Source: an uncultured Lachnospiraceae bacterium (GTDB taxonomy: Bacteria; Bacillota; Clostridia; Lachnospirales; Lachnospiraceae). Taken from it: a stretch of DNA of 64,000 nt. Where the stretch lies: positions 62,001 to 126,000 of the forward strand of contig CALWPY010000003.1 of the NCBI GenBank assembly GCA_944383545.1. Reading direction: 5' to 3'. The position numbers were made by a program, and so were the translations under genes. The notes under the pieces were generated by a model. That model did no database searches, was not told the DNA's origin, and saw only the letters and a program-made list of their open reading frames with translations. Shown here one piece after another: positions 53,165 to 62,263 of the stretch (position 1 is its first letter; each line of letters begins with the position of its first letter).

Positions 53165-54364
53165 TTATCTTGGAGCCATAAGCTTTGTTATTCCTGCCTT
53201 AAGTCCGTCGACGGTGAGTGGATACATATTATATATACCTGCAAGAGTATCTTCAGCCTCCATCCAGGCAAGTGAGCCTGACAATGTAGCGTGACGACGT
53301 GGATTAAGCCATATAATCTTTTTATACTTTTTGCTGAACATTATATTCCACTCATAGCCGCTTTTCCCGTCATTAGGTCCTCTGTAATTTCCATTTACGT
53401 CAAAAAGCTCCTCAGGCGCCATCTGAGCGTCTCCAACGATTATTACCTTATAATCCTTGTCTGTCATTCTGAAAAGCTCCTCTAAATCCAGCCAGTCTCC
53501 ATATTCACATTCTGCGGTCTTATATACTTTACTATATATGCAGTTATGGAAATAATAAGTCTTAACATCTTTAAAATGATTTGCCTTATGGACTGCCTGA
53601 AAAAGCGAATTGCAGAGTTCCATAAAAGGATACATTGTTCCTCCGCAGTCAAAAAGAAGAAGCAGTTTTACAGTGTTTTTTCTAGGTTTATCAAATTCAA
53701 GTTTCAGATATCCTCCGTTATTACATGTGGAATCTATAGTTTTATCCAAATCCAGCTCAGTACGTGGAATATCAATTTTTGAAGAAAACTGTCTCAGTTT
53801 GCGAAATGCCACCTGGAACTGCCTTATATCCAAAGTTTTATCATGACGGAAATCCACGTATTTACGTTCTCCGTTTACCTGAAAGGCACTTCTCATTCCT
53901 GATTTTCCTCCAAGTCTGATACCACCCTTATTTCTTCCTGAATGTCCGAAAGCCGAGCCTCCGCTTGTTCCTATCCAGTAATTTCCGCCGTTATGCTCAC
54001 TCTTCTGCTCCGAGATACGCTCTCTCATCATTCTCTTTGTCTCATTCATATCCCTCTTTTGTTCGTATGAATAGACATCTATATTTTGTTTATCCTGCTC
54101 CATTCCCTCTTTATCAAGGAACTTCATTATTTCAGCAGGAATTTCATCTTCATGCTTAATATTTTTAAAATATTCCATAAAGGCAAGGTCATATTTATCA
54201 TAGTCGGATTCGGTTTTAACAAGTATCATACGCCCCAGATAATAAAGCCTGTCCAGACTGGAATCTGCAAGTCCCTTATCAAGAGCTTCCATAAAGGTAA
54301 TCCATTCAGTAAGTGATACTTCAAGACCTTTATCCTTTAATACATAGAAAAACTCTGTAAACAA
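53165..54364 (-). CDS. VWA-domain protein (CoxE-like)
   Basis: 399 residues. It pairs with the MoxR ATPase gene 5 bases upstream, the usual MoxR-VWA arrangement. The C-terminal half holds a von Willebrand A-like fold, with LLLLFDCGGTMYPFMELC at the MIDAS position and VIIVGDAQMAPEEL later. The MIDAS DxSxS is altered to DCGGT, so metal binding may be weakened. The N-terminus (LTEWITFMEALDKG) matches CoxE-like proteins. Such pairs remodel or insert cofactors into target complexes; the target is unknown. Confidence 0.85.
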   Translation of the reverse strand: MFTEFFYVLKDKGLEVSLTEWITFMEALDKGLADSSLDRLYYLGRMILVKTESDYDKYDLAFMEYFKNIKHEDEIPAEIMKFLDKEGMEQDKQNIDVYSYEQKRDMNETKRMMRERISEQKSEHNGGNYWIGTSGGSAFGHSGRNKGGIRLGGKSGMRSAFQVNGERKYVDFRHDKTLDIRQFQVAFRKLRQFSSKIDIPRTELDLDKTIDSTCNNGGYLKLEFDKPRKNTVKLLLLFDCGGTMYPFMELCNSLFQAVHKANHFKDVKTYYFHNCIYSKVYKTAECEYGDWLDLEELFRMTDKDYKVIIVGDAQMAPEELFDVNGNYRGPNDGKSGYEWNIMFSKKYKKIIWLNPRRHATLSGSLAWMEAEDTLAGIYNMYPLTVDGLKAGITKLMAPR

Positions 54365-54369
54365 TATAC

Positions 54370-55191
54370 TTATCTCCTCATTTTCTTAATGGCCTCTAAA
54401 TCTTCATCTTTCTTAACAAGTACACCCAGGTATGGAAGTTTGTCATAAATCGTGTCAGGCTCTATGCCTCCCAATACAAGTGCCTGAAGCCAGTCAATAA
54501 GCTCTGATGTACTTGGTTTTTTCCTTACGTCCTTTATACTTCTTATCCAGTAAAATGTATCCATAGCCTGTTTAAGAAGATTTTCCTCAAGATTATCAAA
54601 ATGTACATTTACTATTTCTTCCATTTCTTCTTTTTCAGGAAAAGCGATGTAATGGAATATACATCTTCTTAAAAAAGCATCAGGGAGTTCTTTTTCAGCA
54701 TTAGATGTAATTATTACGATAGGTCTTGTCTTTGCTTTTACTGTTTCGTGGGTTTCATGTATATAAAACTCCATTTTATCCAACTCCCAGAGAAGGTCAT
54801 TTGGGAATTCCAGGTCTGCCTTATCTATCTCATCAATAAGAAGCACAACCTGCTCTTCTTCCTTAAATGCTTCTCCAAGCTTTCCAAGTTTAATGTACTT
54901 TGCTATATCATCCACGCCTTCTACTCCGAACTGGCTGTCATAAAGTCTCTGAATTGTGTCATATACATAAAGTCCATCCTGAGCCTTAGTTGTAGATTTT
55001 ATATTCCAGATAAAAAGTTTCTTTCCGAGAGCATCACTTATAGCCTCTGCAAGCATGGTTTTTCCCGTGCCCGGCTCTCCTTTTATAAGAAGGGGTTTCT
55101 GAAGTGCCATTGCAACATCTACGGCTGTCATTAATTCCTCTGAGGCAACGTATGTTTTTGAGCCAGTAAATTTTGTTTCTGTTAAACTCAT
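54370..55191 (-). CDS. MoxR-family AAA+ ATPase
   Basis: 273 residues. Walker A is GEPGTGKTMLAEA (near residue 38), Walker B is LLIDEIDKADLEFPNDLL, and sensor sequence VIITSNAEKELPDAFLRRC follows with the arginine finger. MoxR ATPases act as chaperones with VWA partners, here the next gene. The gene lies 11 bases after proB in the leftward run. Confidence 0.92.
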   Translation of the reverse strand: MSLTETKFTGSKTYVASEELMTAVDVAMALQKPLLIKGEPGTGKTMLAEAISDALGKKLFIWNIKSTTKAQDGLYVYDTIQRLYDSQFGVEGVDDIAKYIKLGKLGEAFKEEEQVVLLIDEIDKADLEFPNDLLWELDKMEFYIHETHETVKAKTRPIVIITSNAEKELPDAFLRRCIFHYIAFPEKEEMEEIVNVHFDNLEENLLKQAMDTFYWIRSIKDVRKKPSTSELIDWLQALVLGGIEPDTIYDKLPYLGVLVKKDEDLEAIKKMRR

Positions 55192-55202
55192 TCTTTTTCT
55201 CC

Positions 55203-56054
55203 TTACTCCATGTATTTTTTATTAATAATGAAATCAAGAGTGTCAAAATCCTCCTGTTCATGATTGATGAAAAGAGTACCTACATTTTTTCCTTCAAAAA
55301 AATCATCAATTACACTTAAATCTCCACCATTTAAAATTGCCATATCAGCTCCTGTATCAGTGGCAATTCTTGCTGCGGCAATCTTTGTGGACATACCGCC
55401 TGTGCCGTACTCGGTCTTTGCTCCCTTTGCCATTTTTTTAAGACTGTCATCTATCTTTTCTATTACAGAGAGCCTTACCGCATCAGGATTTGTCCTTGGG
55501 TCATTGGTATAAAAGCCGTCAATATCGGTTAAAATCACAAGTAAATCGGCACCTACCAGAGAAGAAACTATTGCAGAAAGGGTATCGTTATCTCCAAACT
55601 CAATTTCTTCCGTAGCAACCGTATCATTCTCGTTTACAACGGGTATAATATCCAGATTTAGAAGCTCATTAAGTGTATTTACCGCATTTTGTCTGCGTTC
55701 ATCATTTGTAATAGCATCAAATGTAAGTAGTACCTGAGCGGACATATGACCATATTCCATAAAAAGCTTCTGATATGTCATAAGCAGCTGGCCCTGACCG
55801 ACTGCGGCACATGCCTGTTTCATTGATATTGTCTTTGGCCTTTCCTCCAGTCCGAGTGTTTTAAATCCTACACCTATTGCTCCTGAGGACACCAGAATAA
55901 CGTCCTTATTCTGATTTTTAAGGTCACTTAAAATCCTTACCAGCTTTTCCATTTTTATATAATCAATTCCGCCGGTTTCACTATGTATAAGTGAAGATGA
56001 GCCTATCTTAAATACAATCCTTTTCTTATCCTTAAGCATTTCTCTGTAATTCAT
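55203..56054 (-). CDS. proB: Glutamate 5-kinase
   Basis: 283 residues. The amino-acid kinase fold shows in RIVFKIGSSSL, VSSGAIGVGF, NENDTVATEEIEFGDND and LLVILTDIDGFYTNDPR. It phosphorylates glutamate, the first step of proline synthesis. It lacks the C-terminal PUA domain of E. coli ProB (367 residues), as in many Firmicutes. proA, its usual partner, is not adjacent. The neighbours are flavoprotein and MoxR genes. Confidence 0.93.
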   Translation of the reverse strand: MNYREMLKDKKRIVFKIGSSSLIHSETGGIDYIKMEKLVRILSDLKNQNKDVILVSSGAIGVGFKTLGLEERPKTISMKQACAAVGQGQLLMTYQKLFMEYGHMSAQVLLTFDAITNDERRQNAVNTLNELLNLDIIPVVNENDTVATEEIEFGDNDTLSAIVSSLVGADLLVILTDIDGFYTNDPRTNPDAVRLSVIEKIDDSLKKMAKGAKTEYGTGGMSTKIAAARIATDTGADMAILNGGDLSVIDDFFEGKNVGTLFINHEQEDFDTLDFIINKKYME

Positions 56055-56088
56055 TTTTCAGTTCCTTTATAATTATCCTTTCCAGATA

Positions 56089-57723
56089 TTATCTTTTATT
56101 TATTATATAATAAGCTGCCTTTTCAGCAGTTTTAATTCCGTCAACCGCAGATGAAGTAATACCTCCGGCATATCCTGCACCTTCACCGCACAAAAATATC
56201 CCTTCAAAATTACTCATATGATTTTCATCCCTTAAAATCCTTACCGGAGATGAAGTTCTTGACTCTATACCAGATAATATTGCGTCATCTGATGCAAAGC
56301 CCTTAATTTTATCATCAAAACTCATTATACTGCTAATTATAGCACTTGAAATATAATCAGGCAAACATTCTCTCAAATTAGCAGGCGAGTATTTTCCCTT
56401 CGTATTGGGCTTTATTTCACCAAATACAGTTGTCTTTACGTTTTTCTTAAAATCTCCGAAGGTCTGGACGGGAATATTCCCTTCTCCGGCCTTGTAAAAG
56501 CGCTCTTCAAGGCTTTTTTGGAATTTCAGGGCATCCATGGGGCTTTCACCGGGGAAATCCTCAGGAGTTACACTGCATACAATCGCACTGTTGGAATTTT
56601 CCTCATTTCTTGCATTGTTACTCATTCCATTTACAACCATGCGTCCTTCTTCACTTGAGGCATTTACGACAAATCCTCCCGGACACATACAGAAGGAAAA
56701 TACTGAACGTCCGTCAGGGGTTTTGTGCGTCATTTTATAATCCGCAGCAGGCAGTAATTCTGCAAACTTAGGTCCGTACTGGTTTTCGTCTATCATTTTT
56801 CTTTTATGTTCAATTCTGAGTCCTACGGCAAAAGGCTTTGGCTCCATATTAAAATGCTTTTCATAGAGCATCTTAAATGTATCTCCTGCACTGTGACCTA
56901 TTGCGAGTATGAGGATATTCGCGTTAAGTTTAAATTCTTCATGGTTTTCAGTATTCAAAAATAAAAGCTCATATAAATACTCCGAATTTGAAGTGGTATT
57001 TATATCCTTAAGGCAGCAGTTAAAATGTATTTCACCGCCGTATTCTTTTATCCTGTTTCTCATGTTTTTCATTACATTTTTAAGTATGTCAGTTCCTATA
57101 TGAGGCTTGGCATTATATAAGATATCTTCCTTTGCACCATTTTCATAAAAAACCTTTAAAACTTCTCTTATTCTTCCGGATTTATCCTTGATTCCCGTGA
57201 AAAGCTTTCCGTCAGAAAATGTACCTGCGCCGCCTTCTCCGAATGATACATTACTTTCAGTATTGAGCTTTCCGGTTGACCAGAAATTTTCCACATCTGT
57301 GTTTCTTTCCTCTACACACTTACCTCTTTCAAATAAAACAGGTCTGAAACCTGCCTCAGCAAGCTTTAATGCACAGAAATATCCCGCAGGACCTGCACCA
57401 ATTATCACAGGGCGGTATTTTTCAGGTATATTTTCTCCCTGTTTCATATCTGCCGTGTAAGGAAATCTATATTCAGTTTCATTAGTTGACATAATATTGT
57501 TATTGTTAAGTTTTTTGATAAGAAGCTCTTCATTAATATTAGGGTAAAGTATAACATCTACTGAAACAATTTCAAGCACATTATTTTTATCCCTTGCATC
57601 AATCGATTTTCTGACAATTTTAAATGATTTTATTTCAGTACCCTTAAGAGCCTTTTTTATCTTTGCTTCAAGTTCTGAAACTTCATAACCTACTCTTAAT
57701 TTTATCTGATTTATTCTAATCAT
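56089..57723 (-). CDS. FAD-dependent dehydrogenase (COG2509 type)
   Basis: 544 residues. After an N-terminal domain of about 95 residues, a dinucleotide-binding motif VIIGAGPAGYFCALKLAE begins near residue 108. NVSFGEGGAGTFSDGKL and FCMCPGGFVVNASSEEG are typical of COG2509, a family of unknown reaction related to glycerol-3-phosphate and BFR-type flavoproteins. The C-terminus LCGEGAGYAGGITSSAVDGI closes the FAD site. The gene is 1 base from the next flavoprotein gene upstream, a recurrent pair. Confidence 0.88.
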   Translation of the reverse strand: MIRINQIKLRVGYEVSELEAKIKKALKGTEIKSFKIVRKSIDARDKNNVLEIVSVDVILYPNINEELLIKKLNNNNIMSTNETEYRFPYTADMKQGENIPEKYRPVIIGAGPAGYFCALKLAEAGFRPVLFERGKCVEERNTDVENFWSTGKLNTESNVSFGEGGAGTFSDGKLFTGIKDKSGRIREVLKVFYENGAKEDILYNAKPHIGTDILKNVMKNMRNRIKEYGGEIHFNCCLKDINTTSNSEYLYELLFLNTENHEEFKLNANILILAIGHSAGDTFKMLYEKHFNMEPKPFAVGLRIEHKRKMIDENQYGPKFAELLPAADYKMTHKTPDGRSVFSFCMCPGGFVVNASSEEGRMVVNGMSNNARNEENSNSAIVCSVTPEDFPGESPMDALKFQKSLEERFYKAGEGNIPVQTFGDFKKNVKTTVFGEIKPNTKGKYSPANLRECLPDYISSAIISSIMSFDDKIKGFASDDAILSGIESRTSSPVRILRDENHMSNFEGIFLCGEGAGYAGGITSSAVDGIKTAEKAAYYIINKR

Positions 57724-57724
57724 G

Positions 57725-58954
57725 TTATTTCACCGCTCTTCCTGCCAGATAGCCGGTTTTAACAGCCCACATCAGATTATATCCTCCGCATTTACCGTCC
57801 GTATCAACTGTCTCACCTACTGCATATATGCCCTTTTTATTCTTTATTTCCATAGTATCTTTTGAAATAATATCTGTAATAATTCCGCCTTTTGATACCT
57901 GCGATTTATCAAAACCTGCCGCGCCTGATATTTCTATATTCCATGAAGACATTTTATCAATTATTTTTTTTATCAGATTAATATTTGTCTCTTTAAGTGT
58001 TATATTTATATTTTCCTGTCCGAGAGTATCTTCTATGAAAAACTCAGCTAATTTATCATTAATGAATCCGTTCAAAAAGGCTTTAAGCTTCTTTTCCGGC
58101 GCTTCCTTAAGCATATCGTTATAAATACCTGTTATATCTTCTTTATTTATATCTTCTATAAGATTAATTTTTACCATACACGTTTTATCTGTTTCAAAAT
58201 AATGTGAAAGATTAAATATCATAATGCCTGAAAGACCTGATTCCGTAATCTGCAGTTCACCTTTTTCTCTGTCTTTCATAATGCCATCAATAAAAATCTC
58301 TGCTGAAGCTGAAACTCTGACACCTGAAATTTTAGAAAAAAACCGATTTGTTTCCAAGGCAGTAAGAGATGGTTTAAAAGTGTTATATTTAAGTCCCAGG
58401 GAATCATAAAGCATGTATAAAGTATTTTCCTCAGGTACACCAAGTTTTTTCTGTGATACGCCTCCTGCCGCAAGAATTATATTTTTTGCATGTATATTAT
58501 CTGATTTTGATGAAATAGCAAAGTTTTTTCCGATATGCTTTATCGAAACGATTTCTGTATTAAACCTTACCGATACATTTAAGCTTTTAAGCATATCAGT
58601 AAGTGCCCACACAACTGATGACGCCTGATTTGATTTAGGATAGACATACCCTTGTTTGTCATATGTCATTATTCCAAGATTTATAAAATATTCTCTTGTA
58701 AATTCACAAGGATTTACTCCCAGGACATTTAGGGCAAAGGAATTATTATAATAAGATTTTTCATCAAGATATGTATTGGCAAGATTACACCTGCCGTTTC
58801 CGGTTGCATAAAGCTTTGTTCCGTATTTTTTATTTCTGTCGCAAATGATTACTTTAAGCCCCTTCTTAGCAGCTTCTATTGCAGCTATCATTCCCGACAT
58901 ACCCGCACCGATAATGCAGACATCATAAATTACATTATCCTCAGTATTTCTCAT
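57725..58954 (-). CDS. HI0933-like flavoprotein (aminoacetone oxidase family)
   Basis: 409 residues. The FAD motif CIIGAGMSGMIAAIEAA near residue 12 is followed by the family signature KLYATGNGRCNLANT. The C-terminus has CGGYNLMWAVKTGYLAG. The family is named BaiN/RdsA or aminoacetone oxidase, but few members have a proven reaction. It is co-transcribed with the COG2509 flavoprotein. The HI0933 fold call is firm; the substrate is not. Confidence 0.9.
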   Translation of the reverse strand: MRNTEDNVIYDVCIIGAGMSGMIAAIEAAKKGLKVIICDRNKKYGTKLYATGNGRCNLANTYLDEKSYYNNSFALNVLGVNPCEFTREYFINLGIMTYDKQGYVYPKSNQASSVVWALTDMLKSLNVSVRFNTEIVSIKHIGKNFAISSKSDNIHAKNIILAAGGVSQKKLGVPEENTLYMLYDSLGLKYNTFKPSLTALETNRFFSKISGVRVSASAEIFIDGIMKDREKGELQITESGLSGIMIFNLSHYFETDKTCMVKINLIEDINKEDITGIYNDMLKEAPEKKLKAFLNGFINDKLAEFFIEDTLGQENINITLKETNINLIKKIIDKMSSWNIEISGAAGFDKSQVSKGGIITDIISKDTMEIKNKKGIYAVGETVDTDGKCGGYNLMWAVKTGYLAGRAVK

Positions 58955-58985
58955 AAAAATCTCCGTTATATTTATCAGTTTATAT

Positions 58986-59429
58986 TCAGCTCGAAAGTGA
59001 TTCCAGATAATTGTACATCTGCATTATATCATAAAAATATATTCCACGAATAAGATTATTTACGGTATCTTCAGGTAAAAGTTCTGTTTCTATATCAGTA
59101 TAGTCATATACAGTATTTTCATCCGACATTATAATCACATAATCATCAGCAACCGTAACTATATAATACTCATGTGTATTATTTGCCCCGGCGGCATTAC
59201 TTAATACTCCTGCAGACTCTTCATCATTTACTTCAGCCGGTTTATCCTCATCAGTACTGCTGTCTGATTCAGCATTTATAAAATCTTCCGTGTTAACATT
59301 TTCGGTTGAAACATCTAATTCTTCAGAATTTATCTCTTGTTCTCTGTCACTGTAAATTGTAAAACCTATTCCATAGGCAATGAGGAAAATCAAAATTGCA
59401 AACGATATATACAAAAATAATTTCTTCAT
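58986..59429 (-). CDS. Membrane-anchored protein with BofC-like C-terminal region
   Basis: 147 residues. An N-terminal membrane helix (about 3-24) is followed by a Ser/Glu/Asp-rich spacer and a C-terminal domain: YYIVTVADDYVIIMSDENT, then TDIETELLPEDTVNNLIRGI and MYNYLESLSS. The pattern of a short barrel, TDI, LP and a closing LE-x-LSS resembles BofC C-terminal domains of Clostridia, though the match is from memory. AAGGAGG precedes the ATG. Its location outside the membrane is predicted; its role is unknown. Confidence 0.65.
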   Translation of the reverse strand: MKKLFLYISFAILIFLIAYGIGFTIYSDREQEINSEELDVSTENVNTEDFINAESDSSTDEDKPAEVNDEESAGVLSNAAGANNTHEYYIVTVADDYVIIMSDENTVYDYTDIETELLPEDTVNNLIRGIYFYDIMQMYNYLESLSS

Positions 59430-59482
59430 GGTAAATCCTCCTTGAAGAAATTATTTCCGTAAATATTATTATTTATTCAATA

Positions 59483-60559
59483 TTATTCAATTATTATGCC
59501 GTCTTTCTGATTATCAGGGAATACCGTTATCCACGTCTTACCCGGATTTAAACGGAGTTCCTCACCGTCTATTGTATAATAACGGGTAACGGAATTATCC
59601 GAGCTCTTACTCCATGTAATAGGTATTATTGTTCCGTTCGATGCATAGTAGCCTTCTCCGCTTCCAACCCAGTTAATATCAATAAGCTCGGCTTCAAGTG
59701 GAGAATGCGGTGCAAACTGAATTATAACATTCTGAAACTTAAGCTGTTCATCTGTCTGGTCGTCAATCTGCGGTCCGCCGTACTGATATCTGTAATAAAG
59801 TCCATCTTCTGAATTATATTCAAAATACGGCTGCCTGCTGCTGTTATATGCAGTAGTGATTTTATTTGCAGGATTTCCGTCTAAGCTCTGAACGCTTGAG
59901 TTAAAACTGAACATCTTTCTGAAATTCTCATCATGCGTTGTGTCATATCCCTCATATTCGATACCTGCATCAATTCCATCTGCTGAAGTATAGCAGTTAT
60001 GAGGTGCTTTTCTGGAACTGTCACGATAAAACATGACATTACCAACGCCGTATAATCCATTCAGATTATCAAGTTGGGAATAAGCAGAGAAATCAGCCTC
60101 CGCATAAACAGACTGTCCTACATGTGCATAAATGGCATCAAATTCCATTGCCTTTCTGTCGTAATAATGTCTGGCACTTCTTACGGGTCCGATTTTTTCA
60201 AGTCCCGAATAATCCGTATATATTGCCATAAGCCTTGTTATTCCGCCCTCTACAAGCATTTCATAAATTATGTCTGCCTGTCCTATTCCCGACTGAGGCA
60301 TTGCGGCACTCAGGTTATTAATCATTATTGCAACCGGTCTTTTATTTGCAAAAGATTCGTCAACCCACTCACCCGTTAAATCGTTTAACACCATTCCTTC
60401 GCGCGAAAATTCCACATCATTTGCAGATTCTATCATTGATGTACTGTTTAAATTAATTTCATATGTGTTTTCTTCTGAACTGCCATTTCCACATCCTGAA
60501 AGGAGTGAAAACCCCATAGCCATAGAAATAATAATGGCAGCTTTCTTTTTTCTATTCAT
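59483..60559 (-). CDS. DUF3048 lipoprotein (YerB-like)
   Basis: 358 residues. It has a lipoprotein signal with lipobox LLSGC (Cys at about 23), so it is anchored outside and likely processed by LspA. The DUF3048 fold shows in RPVAIMINNLSAAMPQSGIGQAD, LVEGGITRLMAIYTDYSG and VGPVRSARHYYDRKA-type sequence (here IGPVRSARHYYDRKA). The C-terminus holds NPGKTWITVFPD. The function of YerB proteins is not established. It overlaps ybeY by 8 bases. Confidence 0.9.
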   Translation of the reverse strand: MNRKKKAAIIISMAMGFSLLSGCGNGSSEENTYEINLNSTSMIESANDVEFSREGMVLNDLTGEWVDESFANKRPVAIMINNLSAAMPQSGIGQADIIYEMLVEGGITRLMAIYTDYSGLEKIGPVRSARHYYDRKAMEFDAIYAHVGQSVYAEADFSAYSQLDNLNGLYGVGNVMFYRDSSRKAPHNCYTSADGIDAGIEYEGYDTTHDENFRKMFSFNSSVQSLDGNPANKITTAYNSSRQPYFEYNSEDGLYYRYQYGGPQIDDQTDEQLKFQNVIIQFAPHSPLEAELIDINWVGSGEGYYASNGTIIPITWSKSSDNSVTRYYTIDGEELRLNPGKTWITVFPDNQKDGIIIE

Positions 60560-61058
60560 AATCTCTTGTATATCCTTTCCTGTTTAGTATATCCTCCTGA
60601 AGTCTTTCCATTTCCTGTCTTTCCTCATCTTTCATATGGTCATGGCCGAAAAGATGAAGCATACTGTGAGCGGTAAGAAATGCAATTTCTCTTTTAGGAC
60701 TGTGTCCGTACTCTTCAGCCTGGCTTAAAACCTTATCCAGTGAAATTACTATATCTCCGAGTAAAAGCTCACCCGTATCGGAATTAAAATATTCTTCACC
60801 GTTTTCTTCAAGAAAATCAAAGCTTCCCGGCTCATAAAAATCAATCATGGGAAATGATAAAACATCTGTAGGATTATCAATCCCTCTGGTCTCTTTATTA
60901 ATTTCATGAATACCATAATTATCCGTAAAAAGAACGCTAATTTCACATTCGTACGGGCATTTCATATAATCAATGGAAAATTCAATAATATCCTTTACTA
61001 TTGATTCATATTCAGGCGGATATTTTTTATTATATTCATTTGTAATATATATACTCAT
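60552..61058 (-). CDS. ybeY: Endoribonuclease YbeY
   Basis: 168 residues. The metal-binding motif is HSMLHLFGHDH (three His), with RGIDNPTDVLSFP upstream, typical of YbeY. It matures the 3' end of 16S rRNA and supports ribosome quality control. AGGAG precedes the ATG. It has its own promoter in the gap after aroB, unlike the direct phoH-to-ybeY linkage common in Firmicutes. Confidence 0.94.
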   Translation of the reverse strand: MSIYITNEYNKKYPPEYESIVKDIIEFSIDYMKCPYECEISVLFTDNYGIHEINKETRGIDNPTDVLSFPMIDFYEPGSFDFLEENGEEYFNSDTGELLLGDIVISLDKVLSQAEEYGHSPKREIAFLTAHSMLHLFGHDHMKDEERQEMERLQEDILNRKGYTRDYE

Positions 61059-61097
61059 AAAAACTCCTGAGAATTTAAATATGTCCTACAAAAATTT

Positions 61098-61126
61098 AGT
61101 ATACAATAAAATGTAAATTATATCAA
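61098..61126 (-). promoter_or_regulatory. Promoter of the ybeY-DUF3048 unit
   Basis: On the minus strand TTGATA (61126-61121) and TATACT (61103-61098) are spaced by 17 bases in the 86-base gap between aroB and ybeY. Confidence 0.65.
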
Positions 61127-61144
61127 GTTTAAAGGGATAAGAGA

Positions 61145-62260
61145 TTATTTCATCTGCATAATAACTTCTCTTGCTACACTTTCTTCTATAGGTGTAGCAA
61201 ATACACCGTCCTCAAACTCAACAACATTACCTATACCCTTTTGGATAACGAATCTCAGTTTTCCGTCCCTTACCTTTTTATCGGTATAAAGCTTTTTTAC
61301 AAGTGCTTCACGGTCAATATAATCAGGTATTTGTGTAGGAAGTCCTGCTTTATTAAGTAAAGAAACTACCGCATCTCTTTCTTCTTCTGTAACATATCCC
61401 AGCTTTAATGCAAGGTCTGCTTCTGCGACAAGTCCGATTGATACGGCTTCACCATGCAGAAGTCTGTAATCGCTTACGGTTTCTATGGCACGCCCTACGG
61501 TATGTCCGAGGTTTAAAATTTCACGAAGCCCGCTCTCTCTTTCATCCTTCATTACCACATTATATTTTATGTCACAGTTCACCCTGGCAATGTGTTCACA
61601 TGCTTCTTTTTCTATACTTAAGATTTTATCCATGTTATCATTTAAATAATTAAAAAATTCCTTATCAGCCATGACTGCGTGCTTAATGGTTTCCGCCATA
61701 CCGCTTATTATCTGGTTTTCAGGCAGTGTTTTCCATGTTGCTATATCTATATATACCTTTTCCGGCTGATTAAATAATCCGATTAAATTTGTTGCAAGCG
61801 GAGTATCTACGGCAGTTTTTCCTCCTATTGAAGCATCAGCGGCTGCCAGTAAGGTGGTCGCATAATTAATGAAAGGTACTCCTCTTCCGTATGTGCCTGC
61901 CAAAAATCCTGCTAAATCTGTTACAACACCGCCTCCTACGGCTATTATACAGCAATCTCTGCGATAACCCTTGGAAAGCATGGCATCCTCTATTTCTTCT
62001 TTTGTTTTACGGGTTTTGCTCTTTTCACCTTCAGGGAAAACAAATAAATCCGCATCATAACCTGCATCAAGAAGCATTTTGTATATTTTTTCTCCGTATA
62101 AATCCTTCACTATGCTGTCTGTAATAACGGCAAATTTATGGATTTTTCCAACCATGCCGTTCTTAATATCAGAAATAAGCTTTTCTTCCAGCTCAAATCC
62201 GATTTCTATGTCATAGCTGTCATCTACTACTTTTTTTAATTCTACATGAAATGTACTCAT
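61145..62260 (-). CDS. aroB: 3-Dehydroquinate synthase
   Basis: 371 residues. The NAD-binding GGGVVTDLAGFLAGTYGRG, the ATTLLAAADASIGGKTAVD loop and LNLGHTVGRAIE (zinc His) are the family signatures. SGMAETIKHAVMADKEFF carries another zinc ligand. It turns DAHP into 3-dehydroquinate in the shikimate pathway. It starts 3 bases after phoH. No other aromatic pathway gene is in the window. Confidence 0.94.
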   Translation of the reverse strand: MSTFHVELKKVVDDSYDIEIGFELEEKLISDIKNGMVGKIHKFAVITDSIVKDLYGEKIYKMLLDAGYDADLFVFPEGEKSKTRKTKEEIEDAMLSKGYRRDCCIIAVGGGVVTDLAGFLAGTYGRGVPFINYATTLLAAADASIGGKTAVDTPLATNLIGLFNQPEKVYIDIATWKTLPENQIISGMAETIKHAVMADKEFFNYLNDNMDKILSIEKEACEHIARVNCDIKYNVVMKDERESGLREILNLGHTVGRAIETVSDYRLLHGEAVSIGLVAEADLALKLGYVTEEERDAVVSLLNKAGLPTQIPDYIDREALVKKLYTDKKVRDGKLRFVIQKGIGNVVEFEDGVFATPIEESVAREVIMQMK

Positions 62261-62263
62261 AAT

